A stretch of 64,000 nucleotides of DNA, from positions 1 through 64,000 of the forward strand of contig NZ_KE340297.1 in assembly GCF_000413315.1 (NCBI RefSeq), written 5' to 3'. The stretch is from Propionibacterium sp. oral taxon 192 str. F0372. Its GTDB lineage: Bacteria > Actinomycetota > Actinomycetes > Propionibacteriales > Propionibacteriaceae. A program made the position numbers and the translations under genes. The notes under the pieces are model-generated. The model ran no database searches. It saw only the letters and a list, made by a program, of their open reading frames with translations, and was not told the DNA's origin. How positions within the stretch are numbered: position 1 is the stretch's first letter; the number at the start of each line of letters is the position of its first letter. Shown piece by piece: positions 33,490-40,861 of this stretch.

Positions 33490-35350
33490 TGCCGTTCCAT
33501 GCATTCTCGACAATGCCCACGGACGTCTGAAGCTGCTGATCGTCAGAACCAGCTCGCCAGGCATCAAGCACAGGACGATAGACTTCCTGATCCAGCGGTC
33601 GAAGCTTGATGATCGTCGCTGGTGTGACGTGGGCTACAGGAAGCCCCTTCAATGCCGCCACTACGCTGGGCTGGGTAGTGGGCTGCTGCTCTGCAAAGCG
33701 GAGCAGACTTTCGACGGTGAATTTTTGCAGGCTCGGTTGGTCGCGGGTACGGCGTCCGAGATGGTCGACCAGGATCTGTGCGTCCCGTTCCGGCAGCAGT
33801 TTCAGTGTTTCGTCGGTGACGCCTGCACGATCGAGCTTGAGGCTTGAGGTCAGCGCGACTGCGAGGTCACGGAGACGCTCGGGCAGGCCGGTGTCAATGA
33901 CCTCGATCTTGGCGAACGAGGCTGCGAGGTAGAGGTATCCCGAGATGGCTGAAGCGTCGAGTGCGGGCGGGAGTTTCGCCCAGCGGCGAAGGGTGTCACT
34001 GAAATCACGAGCCGATTCTGGCTCCGACCCACCGGCGACAGGCTTCTTGTTGACGCTGTCCTCCTTGGAGGTCTCATCCTCAGGAGTCTCGGACACCGGT
34101 TTCTCAGCATTTTCAGCACGACCATTCGCAGCAGCGTTGAGGTCGTCAAGCTTGTCGCGTAGCTGATTCGACGCGAGCCAACCGAGCACGGTTTCAAAAT
34201 CATCGGTGAGGATTCGCTCCAGCACCATGAGCTTGGCAACCTGATCTGGCTCCAGCTCGAATCCGCGACGCTGAGCAACAGCCTGGCGTACGTTCAGGTC
34301 GTTGAGGAACCGTTTGATACGGCGCGGATTGCCGTGGAACTTCTCGTAGAGGATTGGCGTCAGACGCATGGCCGTGATGAGGTGCCTTGCCAGCGCGCTG
34401 TCCTTAACCTCCAGGTCATCCAGGCTACCGCCACCAATACGCAGTTCATCGCATCTGGCGATGAAGGCCGCATATGCGGCCTCATCACCATCCAACTCGG
34501 CCTTCGCGAGCAAGAGGAAAAGGTACGCCTCCGTGTCGAATCTGCTCAGGGCAGGAAGCGGGATGGTCGTCTGAACGATCTTGTGCAAGTAAAGCTTAGC
34601 GGGATCCTCCCCATTCTTCGGGACCTCCGTCTTAAGCTTCTGCTGGATGGCTTCGGCCACTCGATCCTCATCGGCCGCAATAACGAAAGACATGCCCTTG
34701 GCCGAAAGGAACAGCCGAATCGCCTCAAGCGACTCGACCACGGTGTCAGGGAGACAACGGTCGAGATCGTCGACGAGCACCACCACACGCGACAGGTGGG
34801 CAAGCGCGGGGTCTGACAACAGTTTCTCGAAATCTTCGCGGAAGGCGACCATGCCTTTCTCGCTGGCGAGGCTATCGGGCTCGTCACTGACGAGACCAAA
34901 GACATCGTCAATGTTCGGCAGCTGCATGGTGATAGCGGTCTTCGCGGCTATCTTGACCGCCTTCGACCAGTTCACCTTGCGGACAAGCCTCTTGAAGGCG
35001 TTGAGGCCAGCTTTACCAACCGAGTCTTCCTTGTTGAACTCCTTACTGAGTGCTCCTAGCACCTCGGCGATGAGGCTCTCCTTCGGACCAACCCCCGGAT
35101 CGTAGAGCCACGGTTGCGTCGGAATCACGAGCACCCTGCGGTCACTGGCCTCGGAGCGCTCCGTGATCTCCGATTTGATCAACTCGAGCACACTGGTTTT
35201 ACCGCTACCCCAGGCGCCAGAGAGACCGATCGCCACTGGGTCGAGGCCATCGTCGAAAATGGCGTCCGCGGCAGTCTCAGCTACTGCACGGAACGCCAGT
35301 AGATCCTGGGTGGCTGGTTCGTCTGACCAGAGCGGATAGGAAGGAGTCAC
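33479..35350 (-). CDS. qatA: QatA, KAP-family P-loop ATPase
   Basis: A 623-residue KAP NTPase. Walker A is GAWGSGKT (residues 45-52) and Walker B is VVVLVDDLDR (189-198). A WLYDPG segment at 81-86 matches the KAP pattern after strand 2. No clear transmembrane segment interrupts the ATPase, unlike many KAP proteins. An acidic linker (around residues 420-450, DETSKEDSVNKKPV) separates it from a helical C-terminus. The start is GTG at 35350, overlapping the stop of a 50-codon frame (GTGA). It leads the qatABCD-apeA operon. Confidence 0.87.
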   Translation of the reverse strand: MTPSYPLWSDEPATQDLLAFRAVAETAADAIFDDGLDPVAIGLSGAWGSGKTSVLELIKSEITERSEASDRRVLVIPTQPWLYDPGVGPKESLIAEVLGALSKEFNKEDSVGKAGLNAFKRLVRKVNWSKAVKIAAKTAITMQLPNIDDVFGLVSDEPDSLASEKGMVAFREDFEKLLSDPALAHLSRVVVLVDDLDRCLPDTVVESLEAIRLFLSAKGMSFVIAADEDRVAEAIQQKLKTEVPKNGEDPAKLYLHKIVQTTIPLPALSRFDTEAYLFLLLAKAELDGDEAAYAAFIARCDELRIGGGSLDDLEVKDSALARHLITAMRLTPILYEKFHGNPRRIKRFLNDLNVRQAVAQRRGFELEPDQVAKLMVLERILTDDFETVLGWLASNQLRDKLDDLNAAANGRAENAEKPVSETPEDETSKEDSVNKKPVAGGSEPESARDFSDTLRRWAKLPPALDASAISGYLYLAASFAKIEVIDTGLPERLRDLAVALTSSLKLDRAGVTDETLKLLPERDAQILVDHLGRRTRDQPSLQKFTVESLLRFAEQQPTTQPSVVAALKGLPVAHVTPATIIKLRPLDQEVYRPVLDAWRAGSDDQQLQTSVGIVENAWNGNGN

Positions 35351-35499
35351 AACATGCCCCCATCTCCGGCACCGACTGCTCTGCTGATAAGCAGTCGGGA
35401 TTCAGCCCCGACGATGGACTCGTCCACGTCGTCGAACTCTAGAAGATCCAATCCTCTGAGGAGGCCAAACCACAGTCGGAATCGGGGACGTGCACCCAT
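35347..35499 (-). CDS. Candidate 50-residue upstream ORF of the Qat operon
   Basis: An ATG at 35499 with a GAGG ribosome site 6 nt upstream opens a 50-codon frame starting MGARPRFRLWFGLLRGLDLL and ending GAGDGGML. Its TGA overlaps the qatA GTG (TTGTGA), the arrangement typical of translational coupling. The peptide is amphipathic with a hydrophobic N-terminal half and acidic middle (EFDDVDES). No family is recognised. It could be a real small component, a regulatory leader peptide, or chance; no homology check was possible. Confidence 0.35.
   Translation of the reverse strand: MGARPRFRLWFGLLRGLDLLEFDDVDESIVGAESRLLISRAVGAGDGGML
35372..35398 (-). promoter_or_regulatory. Hairpin just upstream of qatA start
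   Basis: CCGACTGCT (35372-35380) and AGCAGTCGG (35390-35398) form a perfect 9-bp stem with a 9-nt loop inside the small upstream frame, about 21 nt before the qatA GTG. It could control coupling between the upstream frame and qatA by hiding or exposing the purine-rich stretch that follows. Confidence 0.4.
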
Positions 35500-35526
35500 C
35501 GTCTACCTCGTTTCGTCTACCTCGTT
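35500..35526 (-). repeat. 13-bp tandem duplication upstream of the Qat leader ORF
   Basis: CGTCTACCTCGTT occurs at 35500-35512 and again at 35514-35526, one base apart. On the minus strand each copy supplies a GAGG, so the leader frame has two possible ribosome sites. A -10-like TATAGC (35532-35537) stands just upstream without a convincing -35. Confidence 0.5.
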
Positions 35527-35789
35527 CTCGGGCTATAACACAGCTACGCGAACTTGCCCAGTGCTAGAGGTTCATGTCGGTTCCAGTATCCCGCGCAAGT
35601 GACCGAGACGGGGGTCAACACGACCTATCGCGAAGGTCAGGTTGCCATCATTGGCTCACAGCTTCCGTGCTGCATGCCACTGACCTATCTGGGTGGTCCA
35701 CCGTCGGGTGCGGTAGTCGACCTAGTGGCTCTGGCTGGGGCGGTTCTTCGTGATCCCTTGCCACCAGTAACGAGGAGAGGATTGTACTC

Positions 35790-36087
35790 ATGTTCCGCCT
35801 GATCTGGCTCACCAGCATCCACACGCGTGACTTTCTGCGTCGGCACACGCCGACCAGCTTTGTGCTGGACTTGATCCGCACGCGTCACGGGCTGAAGTAG
35901 AACGCCCCGGCGCTGCTGCTGGCTGTCCCACACCTAACTATGTAGCGAACTTTTGACTGTGCTCGTCGAGGATGGGGCTCCGGTGCGGCTGCACCTGCTC
36001 ATGCTGCTGTGCGTTTGGAACGCGCTGAAGTTCGTGGCGATGATGCCGGTCAGCGTCGCGCTGCTGATGAGTGCCCGCGCGGCTTAG
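35790..36087 (+). pseudogene. Broken small membrane protein of actinobacterial mobile elements
   Basis: The frame starts MFRLIWLTSIHTRDFLRRHT with a GAGGAGAGG ribosome site, stops at a TAG after 36 codons, meets another TAG, then shifts frame to give LHLLMLLCVWNALKFVAMMP and ends at 36087. Pieced together it matches a ~100-residue two-helix protein frequent in actinobacterial integrative elements (often mislabelled sulfate permease). Two stops and a frameshift make it non-functional. Confidence 0.55.
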
Positions 36088-36154
36088 TGGCGAAGCCATC
36101 GAACTTTGTGTCATTCGCCCATTGCACCTACCTGACCGATACCGGAGTCCTGTG

Positions 36155-36874
36155 ATGTCCGCTATCGCCGACCTTGCTAGCGACGAACGTCGCGCACGTG
36201 TTCTGCTGTCGCTGCTGGCCGAGCCCGACGATGCGACAGCTGGTCGTCTGCCCAGCTATGTGGCGCTGTCGAAACGCTAAAATTGCGCGGCAATGACGCC
36301 GCAGTGCTGAAGCTGAACCGGGTGGATTCGCAGGCGTGGTGCGACGTCGTTCTTGGCGCGGCCGATGAACAGTTTGGTGACTGTGATGGATTCTCGTGCG
36401 GCCTCTGCGTATGGAGAGCATGTCTCGGGCGAGTCGACTGACTGTGCTCGCTGGTGGAGTGGACTGCCCCTATCTAAGCGGCAACCATGACTTGCTGAAA
36501 TGGATAGGCGATGTGGGCTCGCTGGTCAGCGAGTTTACTCCCGGATCGGTGCCGACGCGGCATCGGTTCCTGGCCTGCTCCCGTGCGTTGGAGGCAATGT
36601 CTGACCCAATAGAGGTCGTTGAAGCGGGCGCACTACGGGTGACAGCCGAAGCCCACCAGCTCGGATGCCAGGTCAAGGCGGCGCTAAGGCCGATAACCAG
36701 CGCAACCAGCCACGGCCCACACGAACTGCTCCGCACCGGCTAAGCGCACATGGTCACCTCCGCCATCGATATAGAACTACTCACCACCGACCGGACTACA
36801 CATCGTGCAGAGTTGTTGGCCAAGTTCTCACGGCCCACGTGGCCAGCGGATGGAGCACCCGAACGATATCTGTA
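36155..36874 (+). pseudogene. Broken dprA-like gene
   Basis: The start MSAIADLASDERRARVLLSLLAEPDDATAG is followed in other frames by GAVETLKLRGNDAAVLKLNR, then RLTVLAGGVDCPYLSGNHDLL and VPTRHRFLACSRALEAMSDP, then after a TAA VTSAIDIELLTTDRTTH. These are consecutive pieces of the DprA fold (Rossmann-like ssDNA-binding protein that loads RecA), but the central ~100 residues are missing and frames shift at least twice. It belongs to the decayed mobile element, not to the chromosomal competence genes. Confidence 0.65.
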
Positions 36875-36949
36875 ATACAGATGGCGGGTTGTGGGGTCTC
36901 GCGTCATCCTCTAGAAGGTGCGAGATCCCTCTTTAGTACCCATCAATTG

Positions 36950-37140
36950 AGGCTGTCCGAAGTGCCGCTTCGGCCCGAGCGCGGTCGATCTTCTGAGGCC
37001 GCACCCTCGGCTTGTGCACCAAGCGGAGCCGGGTCGGTGATCTGGTAACGGTCACGGTAGGCGGCCTCGATTCGGGCACGCCGTCGCCACTGCTGTCGAT
37101 CCCTTCCGATCACAGCCCGAGGGTTCCGTGATGCCTCCAC
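36950..37140 (-). pseudogene. Possible relaxase tail fragment
   Basis: The minus strand encodes RQQWRRRARIEAAYRDRYQITDPAPLGAQ and a basic tail ending at 36943. The AAYRDRYQIT-x-x-x-PLG pattern resembles the C-terminal part of MobF-type conjugative relaxases of actinobacteria. Only ~60 residues remain. The call is tentative and rests on one motif. Confidence 0.3.
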
Positions 37141-37596
37141 GGACTCGGCAGAGGTGGATCGGTAGTCGGAGAAATGCGGAAGCGAATACAGGGCTTCCGA
37201 CGAGGGCGGCCTCGGGCGTGGCGGTCGTGGATGCTGATGTCCGCGAGGAGGTGGATGGTCGAGAGAGAGCATGCATCGCGCCTCGATGTGGGGCGGGTGG
37301 GGATGCCAGTGTTCACGATGTCTCTCTGCCGGGTGGCCGACACGGCCACTACCCGACCACTCCGGGTGTGGTCCAGCGGTCGTGGCAGGCCACCCGCGCA
37401 GGAGTGGTTTTGCGGGGACGGCGGTTACATCGTCATCCCGCCCTCATGTACCCTTCGGTTGGCGGCAGTCCGGCAGGGGCTGCGGCCGGGATTGATAGCG
37501 ACGTTGCGGGACTTCCTCGATCCCGACCCGCCCGCAGTGCATCGTGGCGTGGCTCGGGTCGAAACCTCTGTAGACCTGTCGCGGTTGGCAGCATGA
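37128..37596 (+). pseudogene. Broken bifunctional DNA primase/polymerase (prim-pol)
   Basis: Plus-strand frames together spell EANTGLPTRAASGVAVVDADV, then (frame shifted) PGVVQRSWQATRAGVVLRG / WFCGDGGYIVIPPSC and LRDFLDPDPPAV...VETSVDLSRLAA. This matches the N-terminal prim-pol domain found in replication proteins of actinobacterial plasmids and integrative elements (GLPTGxxSGVVVVDxD, RGDGGYIVxPPS). The frame changes at least twice. Confidence 0.6.
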
Positions 37597-37611
37597 GTCG
37601 CTGGTTTGGAT

Positions 37612-37826
37612 GAAGGCGAGCAAAATCGGGGTTGTTCAGGCGGCCTGCACCTACAACGGCACCCACGAACCCCTCGTCGACGCCGAGATACGGCTACGCT
37701 TCCAAAACCAACCTCGACGCCGATAACGCCCGCGGAGAACGGCCCCAGAAGTACGACCACTACATCAAAGGCACCCTGTACTGCGCCTGTGGCGCCAAGC
37801 TCATGATCAAACGCATTAAATTCGTC
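37612..37826 (+). pseudogene. Serine recombinase C-terminal remnant
   Basis: Two frames together give KIGVVQAACTYNGTHEPLVDAEIRLRFQ and then DADNARGERPQKYDHYIKGTLYCACGAKLMI. The THEPLVD and HY-x-KG-x-LYC-x-CG-x-KLM patterns are those of the recombinase and zinc beta-ribbon domains of large serine recombinases. The catalytic N-terminal domain is absent and a frameshift separates the pieces. It abuts the right direct repeat, where an integrase is expected. Confidence 0.65.
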
Positions 37827-37830
37827 CTTG

Positions 37831-37933
37831 CCTGCTGCACCGATGCGATCCTTTTGACCTACTCAAGAGCGAACGAAACGTAACACCATCTTTGGACCAG
37901 ATCGCTGCCCTGCTCGGCGACCTCACGTGCGCC
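37831..37933. repeat. Right direct repeat of genomic island
   Basis: Partner of 25751-25853 (103 bp, 7 mismatches, same orientation). It lies between the serine recombinase remnant and the terminator of tRNA-Ala, about 75 nt past the tRNA 3' end. With the left copy it frames a ~12-kb segment. Confidence 0.75.
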
Positions 37934-37956
37934 GGGCCTCAGCAGCACCACAGGAA

Positions 37957-37984
37957 CAAAAAATGCCCCGTCACCAGACGGGGC
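37957..37984 (-). terminator. tRNA-Ala intrinsic terminator
   Basis: On the minus strand GCCCCGTC TGGT GACGGGGC (8-bp perfect stem) is followed by ATTTTTT. It lies 25 nt past the tRNA-Ala 3' end and is a clear rho-independent terminator. A decayed version of the same hairpin follows the left repeat at 25870-25888. Confidence 0.85.
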
Positions 37985-38008
37985 AAGCTTTGATGTGCTC
38001 ATCCTATG

Positions 38009-38081
38009 TGGAGCTAAGGGGATTCGAACCCCTGACCTCTTCCATGCCATGGAAGCGCGCTACCAACTGCGCCATAGCCCC
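38009..38081 (-). tRNA. tRNA-Ala (anticodon GGC)
   Basis: A 73-nt cloverleaf: acceptor GGGGCTA/TAGCTCC with the G3-U70 wobble pair that identifies tRNA-Ala, D arm GCGC-AGTTGGTA-GCGC, anticodon stem CTTCC/GGAAG with loop ATGGCAT (anticodon GGC), and T arm AGGGG-TTCGAAT-CCCCT. CCA is not encoded. It is the likely integration target of the adjacent island. Confidence 0.96.
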
Positions 38082-38181
38082 TTTCCAGTTGCCGCCCCAT
38101 GAGGCGACTCACCGAAGGCTAGTACACCTTGCAGCGGATGACAAACCGGCCCGTCATCTGCCGCACACTAGCATTGGCACT

Positions 38182-39153
38182 ATGTCACATGGCATCGGTA
38201 TCTGGCTCGGCACAGTGCTCGACCACCTGCTGGGTGATCCCATCCGCCACCATCCGGTGGCCTGGTTCGGCACCTGGGCGATGCACCTGGAGAGGCACAC
38301 CTACCGCGACGATGTCGTCTCCGGAGCCAAACACACCGTGTTGGCGCTGGCTCCCGTCGCCCTGCTCGGCATCGGCGCGGAAATCGCGACCAGGAGACAC
38401 CCGCTCGCGCACACCATCGTGACGGGAGCCGCCGTGTGGGCCTGCCTGGGCAGTCGCTCACTGTCTCGTGAGGGCGTCGCGATGGCCGATGAACTGGACG
38501 CTGCGGATATCACAGCAGCCAGGGACCGGCTGACCCACCTGTGTTCCCGCGACCCTTCCGAGCTCAATGCCCCCGAACTGGCCCGGGGCGCCACTGAGTC
38601 GCTCGCAGAAAACACCTCCGACGCAGTCGTCTGTTCCCTGTTTTGGACTGCGGTGGCAGGCATCCCCGGGGTATTGGTGCACCGCGGGGTGAACACCCTC
38701 GACGCGATGATCGGCTACCGCAATGAACGCTACGAGCGCTTCGGTAAATTCGCGGCCCGCCTCGATGACGTCATGGCCTGGATACCGGCCCGGCTCGCCG
38801 GGGCTATCAGTTGTGCCGTGGCCCCGATGGTCGGCGGCGATCCCATCGCCGCATGGCACACGATGACCCGCGACGCAAACAACCATCCCTCCCCCAATGG
38901 CGGGTGGACCGAGGCCGCCTGGGCGGGAGCTCTCGGCACCCATCTGGGCGGCAGCTCGATGTACCACGGGGTTACCGAGTACCGGCCACTGCTCGGTGAC
39001 CCCGGCACTCCGGAACCCACCACCGTGACCATCCGGCACGCTGCCCGGATGGTCACCGCAGTCAGTCTGGCGAGCACCGCAGCAGCAGGGCTCGCTGCAG
39101 GCAGCATCCGGCTGCTCAGAAGAACAGCGAAGCATCACCCTGGTTCCAGGTGA
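38182..39153 (+). CDS. cobD: Adenosylcobinamide-phosphate synthase (CbiB/CobD)
   Basis: A 323-residue membrane protein that attaches aminopropanol (phosphate) to adenosylcobyric acid in B12 synthesis. It starts MSHGIGIWLGTVLDHLLGDP, containing the family LD-x-x-x-GDP and HPVAWFG motifs, and includes RGATESLAENTSDAVVCSLF and LDAMIGYRNERYERFG, all diagnostic for CbiB. About 4-5 hydrophobic segments. The ATG lies 7 nt from a -10-like TAGCAT, so the transcript is probably leaderless and has no room for a cobalamin riboswitch. The 3' end overlaps the convergent histidine phosphatase by 38 nt. Confidence 0.94.
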   Translation: MSHGIGIWLGTVLDHLLGDPIRHHPVAWFGTWAMHLERHTYRDDVVSGAKHTVLALAPVALLGIGAEIATRRHPLAHTIVTGAAVWACLGSRSLSREGVAMADELDAADITAARDRLTHLCSRDPSELNAPELARGATESLAENTSDAVVCSLFWTAVAGIPGVLVHRGVNTLDAMIGYRNERYERFGKFAARLDDVMAWIPARLAGAISCAVAPMVGGDPIAAWHTMTRDANNHPSPNGGWTEAAWAGALGTHLGGSSMYHGVTEYRPLLGDPGTPEPTTVTIRHAARMVTAVSLASTAAAGLAAGSIRLLRRTAKHHPGSR

Positions 39154-39748
39154 GCAGCTTCCATTCGCCATTGCTGCGGTGCACAAGCATCGTCCACGCA
39201 CAGTTGACCATGCCCGCCAGCCCGAAGGCCGTGCGATTGTCCCAGCCAAGCAGCCCAGCCACGGTCATCCGGATCACCAGTCCATGACTAACGACCAGCA
39301 CCGTGCCGCCCGGATGTGCGCTGGCAATCTCGGTGACGGCCTGCGCCATCCGTGCCCCAGCCTCGGTCGCGGTCTCCCCTGTCGGCGAGCGGCGGAAATC
39401 ATCGCCCGCAGCCAGTTTCTCCGCCATCCACGGGTTGGCGGCACCAACCTCATCAATGTTTTCCCCCGACCAGGTGCCAACATTGATCTCGGCGAGACGC
39501 TCATCGCGATGCACGTCGAATCCACGCGGATCGGCGAAGGTATGCGCAGTCACCAGGGCCCGGCGCAGCGGTGAGGAATACACCGCGTCGATCCGGAAAC
39601 TGCCCAGCCTCTCGGCTGCGGCCACTGCCTGGGCGCGACCAATGTCGTTGAGCTCAATGTCGGCTTGGCCCTGGAACCGGGACTGGGCGTTCCAGTCGGT
39701 CAACCCGTGACGCCACAGAATGATCCGCGTCCGGGCGCTGGGGTTCAT
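39116..39748 (-). CDS. Histidine phosphatase family protein
   Basis: A 210-residue phosphoglycerate-mutase-like phosphatase with the RHG motif (LWRHGLTDWNAQ), the second arginine block SSPLRRALVTA, the acidic EINVGTWSGE and the distal histidine VSHGLVIRM. In mycobacteria the gene in this position, after rsfS, encodes glucosyl-3-phosphoglycerate phosphatase (GpgP); an alpha-ribazole phosphatase (CobC) is another member of the same fold, and B12 genes are near. The ATG overlaps the rsfS stop by 4 nt, so it ends the nadD-rsfS transcript. Confidence 0.85.
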   Translation of the reverse strand: MNPSARTRIILWRHGLTDWNAQSRFQGQADIELNDIGRAQAVAAAERLGSFRIDAVYSSPLRRALVTAHTFADPRGFDVHRDERLAEINVGTWSGENIDEVGAANPWMAEKLAAGDDFRRSPTGETATEAGARMAQAVTEIASAHPGGTVLVVSHGLVIRMTVAGLLGWDNRTAFGLAGMVNCAWTMLVHRSNGEWKLLTWNQGDASLFF

Positions 39749-40143
39749 TGCTCACCCGGAATCTCGGTCGATGTCTCGACGCCGGTGATCTCCAAGCCGA
39801 TGCGCGGACTATCCTTCCACAACCGCTCCAGCGCATACAGCTCGCGCTCCTCATCGCGCTGCACATGCACGACGACATCGACATAGTCGAGCAGCACCCA
39901 GCGGTTCTCCCGGTCACCCTCGCGGCGGGTGGGACGCAGCCCCATCTCGGCGATCAGCTTCTCCTCAATGGCGTCGACAATGGCACCGACTAGGCGCTCG
40001 TTGTTCGCCGAGACCACCAGGAACACATCGGTGATCGCCAGATTCTCCGACACGTCGAGGGCAACGACATCAGTGCCCTTCTTATCGCTGGCGGTCTGCC
40101 CGGCCAACCGGGCAATCGCCAATGCCTCATCGGTAGCGGTCAC
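39745..40143 (-). CDS. rsfS: Ribosome silencing factor RsfS
   Basis: A 132-residue protein of the RsfS/DUF143 family, which binds L14 on the 50S subunit and blocks subunit joining when nutrients are scarce. Recognisable segments are LDVSENLAITDVFLVVSANNERLVGAIVDAIEE, GDRENRWVLLDYVDVVVHVQRDEERELYALERLW. Length is normal. It lies 22 bp after nadD, the usual arrangement. Confidence 0.95.
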   Translation of the reverse strand: MTATDEALAIARLAGQTASDKKGTDVVALDVSENLAITDVFLVVSANNERLVGAIVDAIEEKLIAEMGLRPTRREGDRENRWVLLDYVDVVVHVQRDEERELYALERLWKDSPRIGLEITGVETSTEIPGEQ

Positions 40144-40165
40144 TGGTTATCCTCACCTCGAAGAA

Positions 40166-40861
40166 TCACACTGGTCCGGCTTCGAGAACCGGCACATCAT
40201 GGGCCGAAGTGTACAGGCCGCGCTTGGCGACGTACTGGACCACGCCATCGGGCACCAGATACCACAACGGCATCCCCGCCTCCACACGACGGCGACATTC
40301 GGTGGAGGAGATCGCCAGCGCCGGGACTTCAATCCGGGTCACCTTGTCGAAAGGCAGATGCGAGAGATCATGTGATTCGATGTCCACTCCAGGGCGCGAC
40401 ACGCCGACGAATTGGGCGAGATCGAACATCTCCTCCACCCCCCGCCAGGTGAGGATCGAGGCAAGCGCATCAGCACCGGTGATGAAGAACAGATCGACAT
40501 CTGCCCCTCTCTCGGCCTGGATATCACGCAGGGTGTCCACCGTGTAGGTATTTCCTTCACGATCAATGTCCACCCGCGAAACGGTGAACTGCGGATTGGA
40601 TGCGGTGGCGATCACCGTCATCAGATAGCGGTCCTCCGACCCCGATACCTTGCGCCCTGCCTTCTGCCAGGGGATACCGGTGGGCACGAAAACCACCTCG
40701 TCGAGTTGGTAACGAGCGGCCACCTCGCTGGCGGCCACCAGGTGACCGTGATGAATCGGATCGAAAGTGCCGCCCATCACACCCAGACGGTAGCGGCGTA
40801 AGGTGTTGCGTTCCCGCGCCAACCCGAGGTCGACGCCATGCTCGTCGTGCTGGTCAGTCAT
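40166..40861 (-). CDS. nadD: Nicotinate-nucleotide adenylyltransferase
   Basis: A 231-residue nucleotidyltransferase making deamido-NAD from nicotinate mononucleotide and ATP. The signature [12 protein letters not shown] and the ISSTECRRR motif are present. Starts in a 4-nt overlap with the proA stop. The first ~25 residues ([17 protein letters not shown]) extend beyond the usual family start; an internal start near MGGTFDP is possible. Confidence 0.94.
   Translation of the reverse strand: MTDQHDEHGVDLGLARERNTLRRYRLGVMGGTFDPIHHGHLVAASEVAARYQLDEVVFVPTGIPWQKAGRKVSGSEDRYLMTVIATASNPQFTVSRVDIDREGNTYTVDTLRDIQAERGADVDLFFITGADALASILTWRGVEEMFDLAQFVGVSRPGVDIESHDLSHLPFDKVTRIEVPALAISSTECRRRVEAGMPLWYLVPDGVVQYVAKRGLYTSAHDVPVLEAGPV

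Noticed and set aside
37859-38050. 63-codon minus-strand frame reading through tRNA-Ala
   Set aside because: Its start is the familiar false translation of a tRNA gene (GVRIPLAPH), so it is not a gene.
38082-38181. Possible cobalamin riboswitch before cobD
   Set aside because: The 100-bp gap is too short and contains a -10 box 7 nt from the ATG.
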